Shown here: positions 40,676-50,264 of the stretch, piece after piece
Layout of the letters: every line of letters starts with the position of its first letter
How positions within the stretch are numbered: the first letter of the stretch is position 1
Origin: Sabellastarte sp. h YS-2021
Lineage: Eukaryota > Annelida > Polychaeta > Sabellida > Sabellidae
Direction: 5' to 3'
Assembly (NCBI GenBank): GCA_964017235.1
Contig: OZ024935.1
Location: 5,084,001-5,148,000 of the forward strand
DNA length: 64,000 nt
The notes under the pieces: model-generated
What the model was told of the DNA's origin: nothing
What the model saw: the letters and a program-made list of their open reading frames with translations, nothing else
Database searches by the model: none
Made by a program: the position numbers and the translations under genes

Positions 40676-42796
40676 GATAAGGGTCAAACTTCAAATCAGA
40701 CTATAAGTAAGGATAGGAAGCCCAGATCCTTTGCTCCTGTGTGCCATTATTGTAAGAAACCTGGACATGTTATGTCTGACTGTTGGCTCTTAAAGAAGAG
40801 AAGAGAAAAGGAGGCAACGCCCAACGCCTTTGTGTCTAGCAAGTCTAACTGGCATTCAAATCCCAATAGAGCAGAGTCTAGTATTGGTTTAGACAAGTCT
40901 GAGATTATTAGGGAAGAGTTCAAACCTTTTGTGTCTGAGGGTTTTGTATCCTTGGAAAGTAGTTCCAGTCAGGTCCCCATTAAGATATTAAGAGACACTG
41001 GAGCTACTCAGTCCTTACTTTTAGAAGGTGTATTGCCATTGCGTGTAAGCACATCTACTGGTGAGAGTGTCATTGCTCAAGGTATTGAAGGAGGCTGTGT
41101 GAATGTTCCCTTGCATAAGGTCAAGTTAGTATCAGACTTAGTTACTGGTTCTGTTGTTGTGGGTACCAGACCCACTTTACCCATTAAAGGGGTATCTTTG
41201 TTGTTGGGAAATGATCTTGCAGGTGGAAAGGTAGTTGCTGATCCTAAGGTTACTTCTAAGCCGATCACTTTGGTTAGCACTGAGAAATTAGAAGAGGTTA
41301 TTCCTGGTATTTTTCCCTCCTGTGCTGTGACTCGAGCTATGGCCAAAAAGGCCCAAGAAGAACCAAAAGATTGTAAACAATCTACAGATGTCTTAGTTGA
41401 TTTGCCAGATACATTATTAAACAACTATGACCATGATGTGCAGAATTCTAGTGATACAAATCCCAAGGCCAGGGTAGATTCTGAAAAACAAGACTCAATT
41501 GACTGTCAAAATGTATCACTTTCAAAATCAAAATTGATTTCAGAGGAGGAAAATGATCCTGAATTAGCTCCTTTATTCAAGTTGGTCTTGTCACCAGTAG
41601 AGCTAGATAAGGTCCCTGTAGGCTATTATGTCAGAAATGGTGTGCTTATGCGAAAGTGGAGGCCACCAAATATCCCTGCATCTGAAGAATGGTCAGTAGT
41701 ACACCAGATTGTTGTGCCAAAAATGTACCAAAGTGAGATATTAAAATTGGCTCATGAATCTCCAATGGGTGGCCATTTAGGCATCAACAAAACTTACAAC
41801 AAGATAACCAAACATTTCTATTGGCCTCAAATTCGGCACTGTGTGGCAGAATTTTGCAAGACTTGTCACATTTGTCAAATGGTAGGAAAGCCAAACCAAA
41901 AAATTCCTGTAGCTCCTCTCAAACCCATTCCAGCATTTGAGGAACCATTTAGCAAAGTGATAATTGACTGTGTAGGTCCCTTACCAAAAACTAAATCCAG
42001 AAACCAATATCTTTTGACAATTATGTGTGCTTCAACCAGATTTCCCGAAGCCATACCTTTGACCAACATAACAGCTCCCAAAATCTCAAAAGCTCTGGTC
42101 AATTTCTTTACTTTAGTTGGCTTACCAAAAGAGATCCAGTCAGATCAAGGATCAAATTTTATGTCAGGACTATTTCAACAGGTTGTATTTCAACTAGGTG
42201 CCAAACAGATCAAATCTAGTGCGTATCACCCAGAATCACAAGGTGCACTTGAAAGGTTCCATTCCACTTTGAAGAATATGATTAGGACATTTTGTTTAGA
42301 TAATGAAAAAGACTGGGATGAAGGCATTAGTTTATTGTTGTTCGCAGTTAGAGAGTCTGTTCAAGAGTCTTTAGGCTTTAGTCCTTTTGAGTTGGTCTTT
42401 GGCCATTCAGTCCGTGGTCCTCTCAAGCTGTTGAGGGAAAATTGGTTATCTGAGAACACCGAGAGCCTAAATCTGCTAGATTATGTTTCAAAGTTCAGAG
42501 ATAAGTTAAAGAAGGCTTGTGAGCTGGCGCAACAAAATTTGAAAACTTCTCAGTCAAAAATGAAGATGCTTTATGATAAGAAATTACAAAATCGTATCTT
42601 CAATCCCGGAGGCAAGGCTTCAGTGTCATCACCTGGCCAAATGAATAAACTACAGGCCAGAGATCTAGGGTCATACCCAGTAGCAAGGAGAGTAGAAACT
42701 CTCCAAAAGACCATTAAAAACTGTGATAACAGACATTCAAACCAAATGTGGGAAATAACTATGGTAAAGCCATACTTCGAAAGAGGTATAACATAG
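40676..42796 (+). CDS. pol: Pol of body 2: zinc knuckle, protease, integrase; no reverse transcriptase
   Basis: Same length and motifs as body 1 (zinc knuckle, DTGA, HHCC, DDE all intact). It differs from body 1 by a handful of residues, e.g. LRVST for LSVST, LSPVEL for LPPVEL, ENTES for EITES, and shares these with body 3. Ends TAG 42794-42796, again inside the LINE target duplication. Confidence 0.85.
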   Translation, partial: DKGQTSNQTISKDRKPRSFAPVCHYCKKPGHVMSDCWLLKKRREKEATPNAFVSSKSNWHSNPNRAESSIGLDKSEIIREEFKPFVSEGFVSLESSSSQVPIKILRDTGATQSLLLEGVLPLRVSTSTGESVIAQGIEGGCVNVPLHKVKLVSDLVTGSVVVGTRPTLPIKGVSLLLGNDLAGGKVVADPKVTSKPITLVSTEKLEEVIPGIFPSCAVTRAMAKKAQEEPKDCKQSTDVLVDLPDTLLNNYDHDVQNSSDTNPKARVDSEKQDSIDCQNVSLSKSKLISEEENDPELAPLFKLVLSPVELDKVPVGYYVRNGVLMRKWRPPNIPASEEWSVVHQIVVPKMYQSEILKLAHESPMGGHLGINKTYNKITKHFYWPQIRHCVAEFCKTCHICQMVGKPNQKIPVAPLKPIPAFEEPFSKVIIDCVGPLPKTKSRNQYLLTIMCASTRFPEAIPLTNITAPKISKALVNFFTLVGLPKEIQSDQGSNFMSGLFQQVVFQLGAKQIKSSAYHPESQGALERFHSTLKNMIRTFCLDNEKDWDEGISLLLFAVRESVQESLGFSPFELVFGHSVRGPLKLLRENWLSENTESLNLLDYVSKFRDKLKKACELAQQNLKTSQSKMKMLYDKKLQNRIFNPGGKASVSSPGQMNKLQARDLGSYPVARRVETLQKTIKNCDNRHSNQMWEITMVKPYFERGIT

Positions 42797-42799
42797 CTT

Positions 42800-45443
42800 T
42801 TCTGGAAGAATTCATGTCATTTGTTGGTTACCTTTCATCCATTAATTCTTCATATTACATTTGTGGCGACTTCAACATTCATGTTGATGTTCCAGTTGGT
42901 GACGGTCAGAAATTCACTACCTTTCTTGATTCATGTGACCTCAAACAGTTAGTCAATAAACCTACTCATCTACATGGTCACATATTGGACCTGATTTTAT
43001 CTCCCTGTGATCAGGACACCATTGCTGATGTTAAAATTTGTGACTTTGTTTCCAATCACGCATTAGTCAAATGTTCAGTTGCCTTCCCTTGTCAAGTGTC
43101 TCATACTCCAAATGTAGTTCAATATAGAAGGTTCCACCGTATCAATATGTCTGACTTCCGCTCAGATCTCAAAAATACGTCCTTCGTCAAGTCTCCAGCT
43201 GATGCTGTTGTCGATCTGTATGATCAATATGTACATGATTTGAGTGATGTTCTGGATAGGCATGCACCTCTTATATCTAAATTGACGAAAAAGGAGTCCG
43301 CCGATTGGATGTCTGATGATTATCGACGTGCAAAGTCCCTTAGGCGCCAATTTGAGAGAACCTGGCGTAGGGCTAAAAGTACACTTAACAGGAGTAGGCT
43401 TCGTTGCCAGATTGCTCGGTGCAATGCACTTGTAAATAAAGATAAATCAGACTACTATAGCAAACTGATCTCAGACAATAGTCATGACTCTCGAAAACTT
43501 TGGCGTGAGCTGCATAAGACCCTGAACAGGGTTTCTGATGCCACACTTCCATCTCATGAGTCCGAAATGTCATTGGCTGACCAGTTTGCCTCCTTCTTCA
43601 CCAACAAAATCAAGAAGATTAGAGATAATTTTGCTTCTTCTGGCACTGAATATGATGTTAACCCTCCTTCAGATCCTCCCCAAATTACTGTCTTTAGGCA
43701 AGTTTCTGAAGATGCTGTTGATAAAATAATTAAAGCATCACCAACAAAATCATGCCTGTTGGACCCTCTGCCGACATTCCTGATTAAGGAATGCATTGAT
43801 ATATTGCTACCATCCCTTACAAAGCTGGTCAACTGCTCACTCATGGAGGGATGCGTTCCTGATGCCTTCAAATCTGCTGTGGTCACTCCACTTATTAAAA
43901 AGCCAAATCTTCCCTCAAATGACCTTAAGAATTATCGCCCTGTATCAGGTCTCAGTTTTATATCTAAATTGGTAGAACGTGTGGTTGCTAAGCAGCTGTT
44001 AGAACATATTAATGCCAATAACTTAGACAACCCGTACCAGTCGGCATATAAGGCGGGCCATTCAACTGAGACTGCTCTTCTCTACATAAAAAATGAGGTT
44101 CACTTATCATTGTCAAGAGGTGAATCCACGGCCTTGGTATTGCTTGACTTGTCTGCTGCCTTCAACACCATTGATCACTCTACTCTTCTAGGTTGCCTCC
44201 AAAACTGGTTTGGGGTCAGTGGCTCCGTTCTGAAATGGTTCACATCCTACCTAATGGACCGTTACCAATCAGTAAAAATTGGTTCTACTTTGTCAGAGGT
44301 TTGTAAACTCCTATTTGGTGTTCCCCAAGGTTCTGTCCTGGGTCCTTTGTTGTTCTCATTGTACACTACCCCCCTCAGTTCCATTATCAGTAAACATAAT
44401 GGAATAAAGTTTCATTTCTATGCAGATGATAGCCAACTTTATATACATTTATCCCAGAAGAATGCATCTGCTGCCTTTGAAAAGCTAAATAAGTGCCTAA
44501 ATGATGTTAAAGAGTGGATGACAACTAGTAAGCTCAAACTGAATCCTGATAAGACTGAGTTTATCATCTTTGGTTCGAAGAGGCAAAGGGATAAGTTGAA
44601 AGCATGTTTTCCAATTGATATCCTGGGCAACTCACTCTGCCCTGCAGATTCAGTAAAAAATCTGGGTGTGTGGCTTGATTCAGATTTCTCTTTGTCCAAG
44701 CATGTTCAGAATGTCTGCAAAAGTTGTTTTGTTAAACTCCGTGACTTCAGACATGTCAGGCGGTTTCTTACTCATGATGTTTCTGTGCTTGTAGCCAACG
44801 CTCTTGTTAGTAGTCGGTTGGATTACTGCAACTCACTTTTCAGGAGCCTGTCCAAGTTCAATCTATGCAAATTACAGTGCCTCCAAAATAGTGCAGCTAG
44901 AATTGTATCAAACACCAGTCGATACACCAGCATAACTCCTGTGCTAAAGAAACTGCATTGTCTTCCTGTTGAACAGCGCATTGTGTTCAAGACAGTCACA
45001 CTTGTTTATAAGTATCTTCACACAGGTTTTCCCAGGTATTTTTCACCACATCTTTCTTCCTACAGCAGTTCTTATAGTACCAGGCGCAGTGAAAGTGGTG
45101 GTAATTTCCTAGTTATTCCAAAGTTCTGCCCCTCTGTTCATAAATCTGTCAAACAGTTTGGTAATAGTTTTGCGTTTGATGCTCCTACTGTGTGGAATAC
45201 TCTCCCTGATGTGATTCGTGCCTCTCCATCCCTGGCCTCCTTCAGAAAACAGCTTAAAACCTACCTGTACACCAAAGCATATCCACCCTAGCCTGAATCA
45301 TCCTCCTGGCGTTCTCCGTGGTGTTCGACCCCTGTTATGTCCCTGGACACAGAATTTTGTTGACTGCTTTTTGTTTTGTTGCGCCTTAGAGTCCTCTTGT
45401 TTGGGGAGATTAAGTGCTATAAAAGTCCAATTAGAATTAGAAT
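42800..45443 (+). mobile_element. 5'-truncated LINE at the same site, body 2
   Basis: Same 2,644 bp, same 5' truncation point and same TAGCTT flanks (42794-42799, 45444-45449) as in body 1. About eleven base differences were noticed between the two. Identical truncation and site mean one insertion event followed by duplication of the host element. Confidence 0.88.
42814..45291 (+). CDS. LINE endonuclease (C-terminal half) and reverse transcriptase, body 2 copy
   Basis: Open as in body 1, but with two changes at conserved acidic positions: the endonuclease SDHALV motif reads SNHALV, and RT motif A reads AAFNTIDH instead of AAFDTIDH. Both are single G-to-A changes. The second Asp of AFD is conserved but is not the primary metal ligand. 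FYADDSQLY is intact. This copy is therefore more likely damaged than the one in body 1. Confidence 0.82.
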   Translation: MSFVGYLSSINSSYYICGDFNIHVDVPVGDGQKFTTFLDSCDLKQLVNKPTHLHGHILDLILSPCDQDTIADVKICDFVSNHALVKCSVAFPCQVSHTPNVVQYRRFHRINMSDFRSDLKNTSFVKSPADAVVDLYDQYVHDLSDVLDRHAPLISKLTKKESADWMSDDYRRAKSLRRQFERTWRRAKSTLNRSRLRCQIARCNALVNKDKSDYYSKLISDNSHDSRKLWRELHKTLNRVSDATLPSHESEMSLADQFASFFTNKIKKIRDNFASSGTEYDVNPPSDPPQITVFRQVSEDAVDKIIKASPTKSCLLDPLPTFLIKECIDILLPSLTKLVNCSLMEGCVPDAFKSAVVTPLIKKPNLPSNDLKNYRPVSGLSFISKLVERVVAKQLLEHINANNLDNPYQSAYKAGHSTETALLYIKNEVHLSLSRGESTALVLLDLSAAFNTIDHSTLLGCLQNWFGVSGSVLKWFTSYLMDRYQSVKIGSTLSEVCKLLFGVPQGSVLGPLLFSLYTTPLSSIISKHNGIKFHFYADDSQLYIHLSQKNASAAFEKLNKCLNDVKEWMTTSKLKLNPDKTEFIIFGSKRQRDKLKACFPIDILGNSLCPADSVKNLGVWLDSDFSLSKHVQNVCKSCFVKLRDFRHVRRFLTHDVSVLVANALVSSRLDYCNSLFRSLSKFNLCKLQCLQNSAARIVSNTSRYTSITPVLKKLHCLPVEQRIVFKTVTLVYKYLHTGFPRYFSPHLSSYSSSYSTRRSESGGNFLVIPKFCPSVHKSVKQFGNSFAFDAPTVWNTLPDVIRASPSLASFRKQLKTYLYTKAYPP

Positions 45444-45449
45444 TAGCTT

Positions 45450-45572
45450 ATGATGGCTATTAATAGAAACACTGTTAAAGATAGGAATTCAGTGTATAAA
45501 CAGGACTTTGAAAAAGTAACATATGGCGTCCGCATGGATACGCCCTGTCCAGAAGCTGTATTTAAATTGTAA
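45450..45572 (+). CDS. Short tail ORF of body 2
   Basis: Same 40 codons as at 38267-38389, right after the second TAGCTT. Confidence 0.3.
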   Translation: MMAINRNTVKDRNSVYKQDFEKVTYGVRMDTPCPEAVFKL

Positions 45573-45748
45573 TTTATATACCTGTAACTAGTAAGTTTAT
45601 AAAAGTTATACATGGTATCAATTTTACTTTTGTATTTAGATAAATATGTTTTGTAAAAAGTTATTACCTGTGTATATATACCTGGTAAAAATCTCTTGTA
45701 AAATTTTGTAACTCCTTGGCTTCCAAAATTTTTCTTTAAGGGGGGAGG

Positions 45749-46705
45749 TGTTACATATATTGGATACTATATTAGTACATTGTATATTACATATATTAGG
45801 CACTATATTAGTGCATTGTTTAATTTAAGCTTTATGTTTATATATTGTCATAAAAGATAATTGTGTTATTGGTTCTTTTGTGTGTTGACATTTAAAGTAA
45901 GGGAGTTATTCATTTTTGTGTTTTAGTGTTTATTGATCTGTTCACAGACTGGGGGAAATCCCCCCTCAGTGGTTATGTTAGATTTGGGGAAACCCAATTG
46001 CCAGTAGTTTCTAGAACTTCCTCATTTGGCCTAGATGGCTCAAGCTTTTTTTTGAGTTGGTTCTGTACAATTCCAGAGGAATCTGTGAATGTATATAAGG
46101 AATGTACATCTGACCACAAGTGAACTTTGTATTCGCTGGCTATAAGGAGAGCTATTGTGTTTTAAAATATAATATATAACTTGTGTTGCTGTGAACTTTT
46201 ACTGGAGTGAACTGGATACATTGTCTGGACAGATTTATTGCACTTTGGATATTTTTGGATATTGTACCTTCATATAACAGAGAGTGGATTTACTGCATTT
46301 TGGACATAGTCCATATCTTGGAGCAGACAGTACAGTTGTGTTAACTCCCTAACTATCTCCAGGCAGACATTTTGTGTGATTGGATATACAAAGGATAGCA
46401 GGACAAGGACATTTTGTGTTAGACATTGGACAGATCACAGGACATTGGACCAATCACAGAATATACCACAGGACGGATTACAGAACAGATTGCTGGATAC
46501 GACGGATAAATTTAACTCATAATCTCTGTGGTCAGGTCAGCTAGATCTTATTATTGTATTAGTGTGTTTGGTTAAGAGCATACCAGTTGACTGTAATCAT
46601 TATTGTTGACTATTAAATAAATTTGTTAAGTTTAACTTTTTGCTTTTTCTGTTACAACTTAAAGACAACAGGTAATTGCTACCGCGCTTGCCCGTGACCG
46701 TAACA
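45749..46705 (+). repeat. LTR 3 (inner type), 957 bp
   Basis: Almost identical to LTR 2, offset by exactly 7,183 bp. Shared between bodies 2 and 3. Preceded by the same polypurine tract. Confidence 0.88.
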
Positions 46706-46712
46706 GGAAAAT

Positions 46713-46730
46713 TGGGGGCTCGTCCGGGAT
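46713..46730 (+). other. Primer-binding site, tRNA-Pro type (body 3)
   Basis: Same 18 bases and spacing from the LTR end as in body 1. Confidence 0.85.
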
Positions 46731-46813
46731 CCAACCATTTGATCCAACCATTCGGTTAACATTTTGAAAACTCATTTAATTTGACAACTTATTACAGTCA
46801 ACAGTGCCCAAAA

Positions 46814-47841
46814 ATGGCTAGTGCTAAAGAGTTTGTACAGTCACCATCTATGGAAGTTCTGGAAACTTTTAAAAAAGATATGTTAATGCAGATAGCACAA
46901 GAGTTACAGTTAGAGGTGAAAAGGTGAACAATAAACATGAACTTAAAAGGGTTATTGTTGAACAGTTAGTTGATGAAGATGTTTTACCTGATAGTTGTTT
47001 AGAAGTGTATAAGCCTCTACAAATGGAACCTTCTGGGAAATATGAGATCAGGTGATTAGAAATTGAAAGAGAGTTAAGACTAGCTCAACAACGAAAAGAA
47101 GAGCTTGAGGCTCAACAGCGAAAAGAAGAGCTTGAAGCTCAAAAGGAAGAGCGTGCACTTAAACATGAAAGAGAAATGAGAGCTTTAGAACTCAATGCTC
47201 GCAGAATTGCCCATGAAGAGTCCATTGCTACCAAATTTGATTTGGGTAAAAACGTGCGACTGGTACCACCTTTCAATGAATCAGAAGTTGATAAGTACTT
47301 TCAACACTTTGAAAGAGTAGCTCAAAATTTGAAATGGCCTATAGACCAGTGGCCTTTATTGCTGCAAAGTGTTTTGAGGGGAAAGGTCCAGGAGGCATAC
47401 ACGGCTTTGCCAATTTCTGAATGTGTGGACTATAACTCTGTCAAAAATGCTATTTTGAAAGCATATGAGTTGGTACCAGAAGCATATCGTCAAAAATTCA
47501 GAAATTATCGTAAACAAGAAAGTCAAACTCATGTTGAATTTGCCCATGAGAAAGAAGTGTACTTTGACAGATGGTGTAATTCTAGGGAAGTAGGTACAGA
47601 CTTTGAAAAGCTTAGGCAAGTCATTTTGATTGAAGAGTTCAAAAGGTGTGTCTGTGATGACATTAAGACCTATCTAGATGAACAGAAAGTTGAAAATTTG
47701 GCAAAAGCAGCAGCTTATGCTGATGACTATGCGCTAACTCACAAGTCCACTTTCAACAAGAATAAGTCCTTTGGTCCTGCTAAAAAGTCTTATCCAGAAA
47801 TAGGAAAGAAATCTGAAAATGTAGCTCCAGAAAAGAGTTGA
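46814..47841 (+). pseudogene. Gag of body 3, broken
   Basis: Shares the TGA/1 bp lesion with body 2 (TGA at 46925-46927). It adds a CGA-to-TGA nonsense at 47053-47055 and a 24 bp in-frame deletion in the coiled-coil part near 47080. It lacks the 7 bp deletion of body 2. From 47176 the capsid/SCAN part is open to the TGA at 47839-47841. Confidence 0.82.
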
Positions 47842-49962
47842 GATAAGGGTCAAACTTCAAATCAGACTATAAGTAAGGATAGGAAGCCCAGATCCTTTGC
47901 TCCTGTGTGCCATTATTGTAAGAAACCTGGACATGTTATGTCTGACTGTTGGCTCTTAAAGAAGAGAAGAGAAAAGGAGGCAACGCCCAACGCCTTTGTG
48001 TCTAGCAAGTCTAACTGGCATTCAAATCCCAATAGAGCAGAGTCTAGTATTGGTTTAGACAAGTCTGAGATTATTAGGGAAGAGTTCAAACCTTTTGTGT
48101 CTGAGGGTTTTGTATCCTTGGAAAGTAGTTCCAGTCAGGTCCCCATTAAGATATTAAGAGACACTGGAGCTACTCAGTCCTTACTTTTAGAAGGTGTATT
48201 GCCATTGCGTGTAAGCACATCTACTGGTGAGAGTGTCATTGCTCAAGGTATTGAAGGAGGCTGTGTGAATGTTCCCTTGCATAAGGTCAAGTTAGTATCA
48301 GACTTAGTTACTGGTTCTGTTGTTGTGGGTACCAGACCCACTTTACCCATTAAAGGGGTATCTTTGTTGTTGGGAAATGATCTTGCAGGTGGAAAGGTAG
48401 TTGCTGATCCTAAGGTTACTTCTAAGCCGATCACTTTGGTTAGCACTGAGAAATTAGAAGAGGTTATTCCTGGTATTTTTCCCTCCTGTGCTGTGACTCG
48501 AGCTATGGCCAAAAAGGCCCAAGAAGAACCAAAAGATTGTAAACAATCTACAGATGTCTTAGTTGATTTGCCAAATACATTATTAAACAACTATGACCAT
48601 GATGTGCAGAATTCTAGTGATACAAATCCCAAGGCCAGGGTAGATTCTGAAAAACAAGACTCAATTGACTGTCAAAATGTATCACTTTCAAAATCAAAAT
48701 TGATTTCAGAGGAGGAAAATGATCCTGAATTAGCTCCTTTATTCAAGTTGGTCTTGTCACCAGTAGAGCTAGATAAGGTCCCTGTAGGCTATTATGTCAG
48801 AAATGGTGTGCTTATGCGAAAGTGGAGGCCACCAAATATCCCTGCATCTGAAGAATGGTCAGTAGTACACCAGATTGTTGTGCCAAAAATGTACCAAAGT
48901 GAGATATTAAAATTGGCTCATGAATCTCCAATGGGTGGCCATTTAGGCATCAACAAAACTTACAACAAGATAACCAAACATTTCTATTGGCCTCAAATTC
49001 GGCACTGTGTGGCAGAATTTTGCAAGACTTGTCACATTTGTCAAATGGTAGGAAAGCCAAACCAAAAAATTCCTGTAGCTCCTCTCAAACCCATTCCAGC
49101 ATTTGAGGAACCATTTAGCAAAGTGATAATTGACTGTGTAGGTCCCTTACCAAAAACTAAATCCAGAAACCAATATCTTTTGACAATTATGTGTGCTTCA
49201 ACCAGATTTCCCGAAGCCATACCTTTGACCAACATAACAGCTCCCAAAATCTCAAAAGCTCTGGTCAATTTCTTTACTTTAGTTGGCTTACCAAAAGAGA
49301 TCCAGTCAGATCAAGGATCAAATTTTATGTCAGGACTATTTCAACAGGTTGTATTTCAACTAGGTGCCAAACAGATCAAATCTAGTGCGTATCACCCAGA
49401 ATCACAAGGTGCACTTGAAAGGTTCCATTCCACTTTGAAGAATATGATTAGGACATTTTGTTTAGATAATGAAAAAGACTGGGATGAAGGCATTAGTTTA
49501 TTGTTGTTCGCAGTTAGAGAGTCTGTTCAAGAGTCTTTAGGCTTTAGTCCTTTTGAGTTGGTCTTTGGCCATTCAGTCCGTGGTCCTCTCAAGCTGTTGA
49601 GGGAAAATTGGTTATCTGAGAACACCGAGAGCCTAAATCTGCTAGATTATGTTTCAAAGTTCAGAGATAAGTTAAAGAAGGCTTGTGAGCTGGCGCAACA
49701 AAATTTGAAAACTTCTCAGTCAAAAATGAAGATGCTTTATGATAAGAAATTACAAAATCGTATCTTCAATCCCGGAGGCAAGGCTTCAGTGTCATCACCT
49801 GGCCAAATGAATAAACTACAGGCCAGAGATCTAGGGTCATACCCAGTAGCAAGGAGAGTAGAAAGTCTCCAAAAGACCATTAAAAACTGTGATAACAGAC
49901 ATTCAAACCAAATGTGGGAAATAACTATGGTAAAGCCATACTTCGAAAGAGGTATAACATAG
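47842..49962 (+). CDS. pol: Pol of body 3: zinc knuckle, protease, integrase; no reverse transcriptase, no LINE after it
   Basis: Same domains as bodies 1 and 2 with all catalytic residues. It shares the body 2 variants up to about 49625, then has its own change near 49862 (RRVESLQKT for RRVETLQKT). The stop TAG 49960-49962 is followed in frame by LMMAINRNTVKDRN... to TAA 50086-50088. This is the LINE-free state of the locus. Confidence 0.85.
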   Translation, partial: DKGQTSNQTISKDRKPRSFAPVCHYCKKPGHVMSDCWLLKKRREKEATPNAFVSSKSNWHSNPNRAESSIGLDKSEIIREEFKPFVSEGFVSLESSSSQVPIKILRDTGATQSLLLEGVLPLRVSTSTGESVIAQGIEGGCVNVPLHKVKLVSDLVTGSVVVGTRPTLPIKGVSLLLGNDLAGGKVVADPKVTSKPITLVSTEKLEEVIPGIFPSCAVTRAMAKKAQEEPKDCKQSTDVLVDLPNTLLNNYDHDVQNSSDTNPKARVDSEKQDSIDCQNVSLSKSKLISEEENDPELAPLFKLVLSPVELDKVPVGYYVRNGVLMRKWRPPNIPASEEWSVVHQIVVPKMYQSEILKLAHESPMGGHLGINKTYNKITKHFYWPQIRHCVAEFCKTCHICQMVGKPNQKIPVAPLKPIPAFEEPFSKVIIDCVGPLPKTKSRNQYLLTIMCASTRFPEAIPLTNITAPKISKALVNFFTLVGLPKEIQSDQGSNFMSGLFQQVVFQLGAKQIKSSAYHPESQGALERFHSTLKNMIRTFCLDNEKDWDEGISLLLFAVRESVQESLGFSPFELVFGHSVRGPLKLLRENWLSENTESLNLLDYVSKFRDKLKKACELAQQNLKTSQSKMKMLYDKKLQNRIFNPGGKASVSSPGQMNKLQARDLGSYPVARRVESLQKTIKNCDNRHSNQMWEITMVKPYFERGIT

Positions 49963-49965
49963 CTT

Positions 49966-50088
49966 ATGATGGCTATTAATAGAAACACTGTTAAAGATAG
50001 GAATTCAGTGTATAAACAGGACTTTGAAAAAGTAACATATGGCGTCCGCATGGATACGCCCTGTCCAGAAGCTGTATTTAAATTGTAA
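49966..50088 (+). CDS. Short tail ORF of body 3, in frame after the pol stop
   Basis: 40 codons, in phase with integrase across the TAG. Followed by about 175 bp of AT-rich sequence and the polypurine tract. This shows how little space (about 300 bp) lies between integrase and the LTR, where RT-RNase H would be expected in a Gmr1-like element. Confidence 0.35.
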   Translation: MMAINRNTVKDRNSVYKQDFEKVTYGVRMDTPCPEAVFKL

Positions 50089-50264
50089 TTTGTATACCTG
50101 TAATTATTAAGTTTATAAAAGTTATACATGGTATCAATTTTACTTTTGTATTTAGATAAATATGTTTTGTAAAAAGTTATTACCTGTGTATATATACCTG
50201 GTAAAAATCTCTTGTAAAATTTTGTAACTCCTTGGCTTCCAAAATTTTTCTTTAAGGGGGGAGG

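Noticed and set aside
33007-49268. Minus-strand ORFs of 60-130 codons repeated in each array body
   Set aside because: They are reverse-strand shadows of gag, pol and LINE RT and recur only because the bodies repeat.
49960-49965. Precise excision of the LINE from body 3
   Set aside because: LINEs do not excise; a single clean TAGCTT with different downstream variants is better explained by an original empty site brought in by recombination.
49737-50129. 130-codon minus-strand ORF near the end of body 3
   Set aside because: Shadow of pol and its tail; exists because the LINE is absent there.
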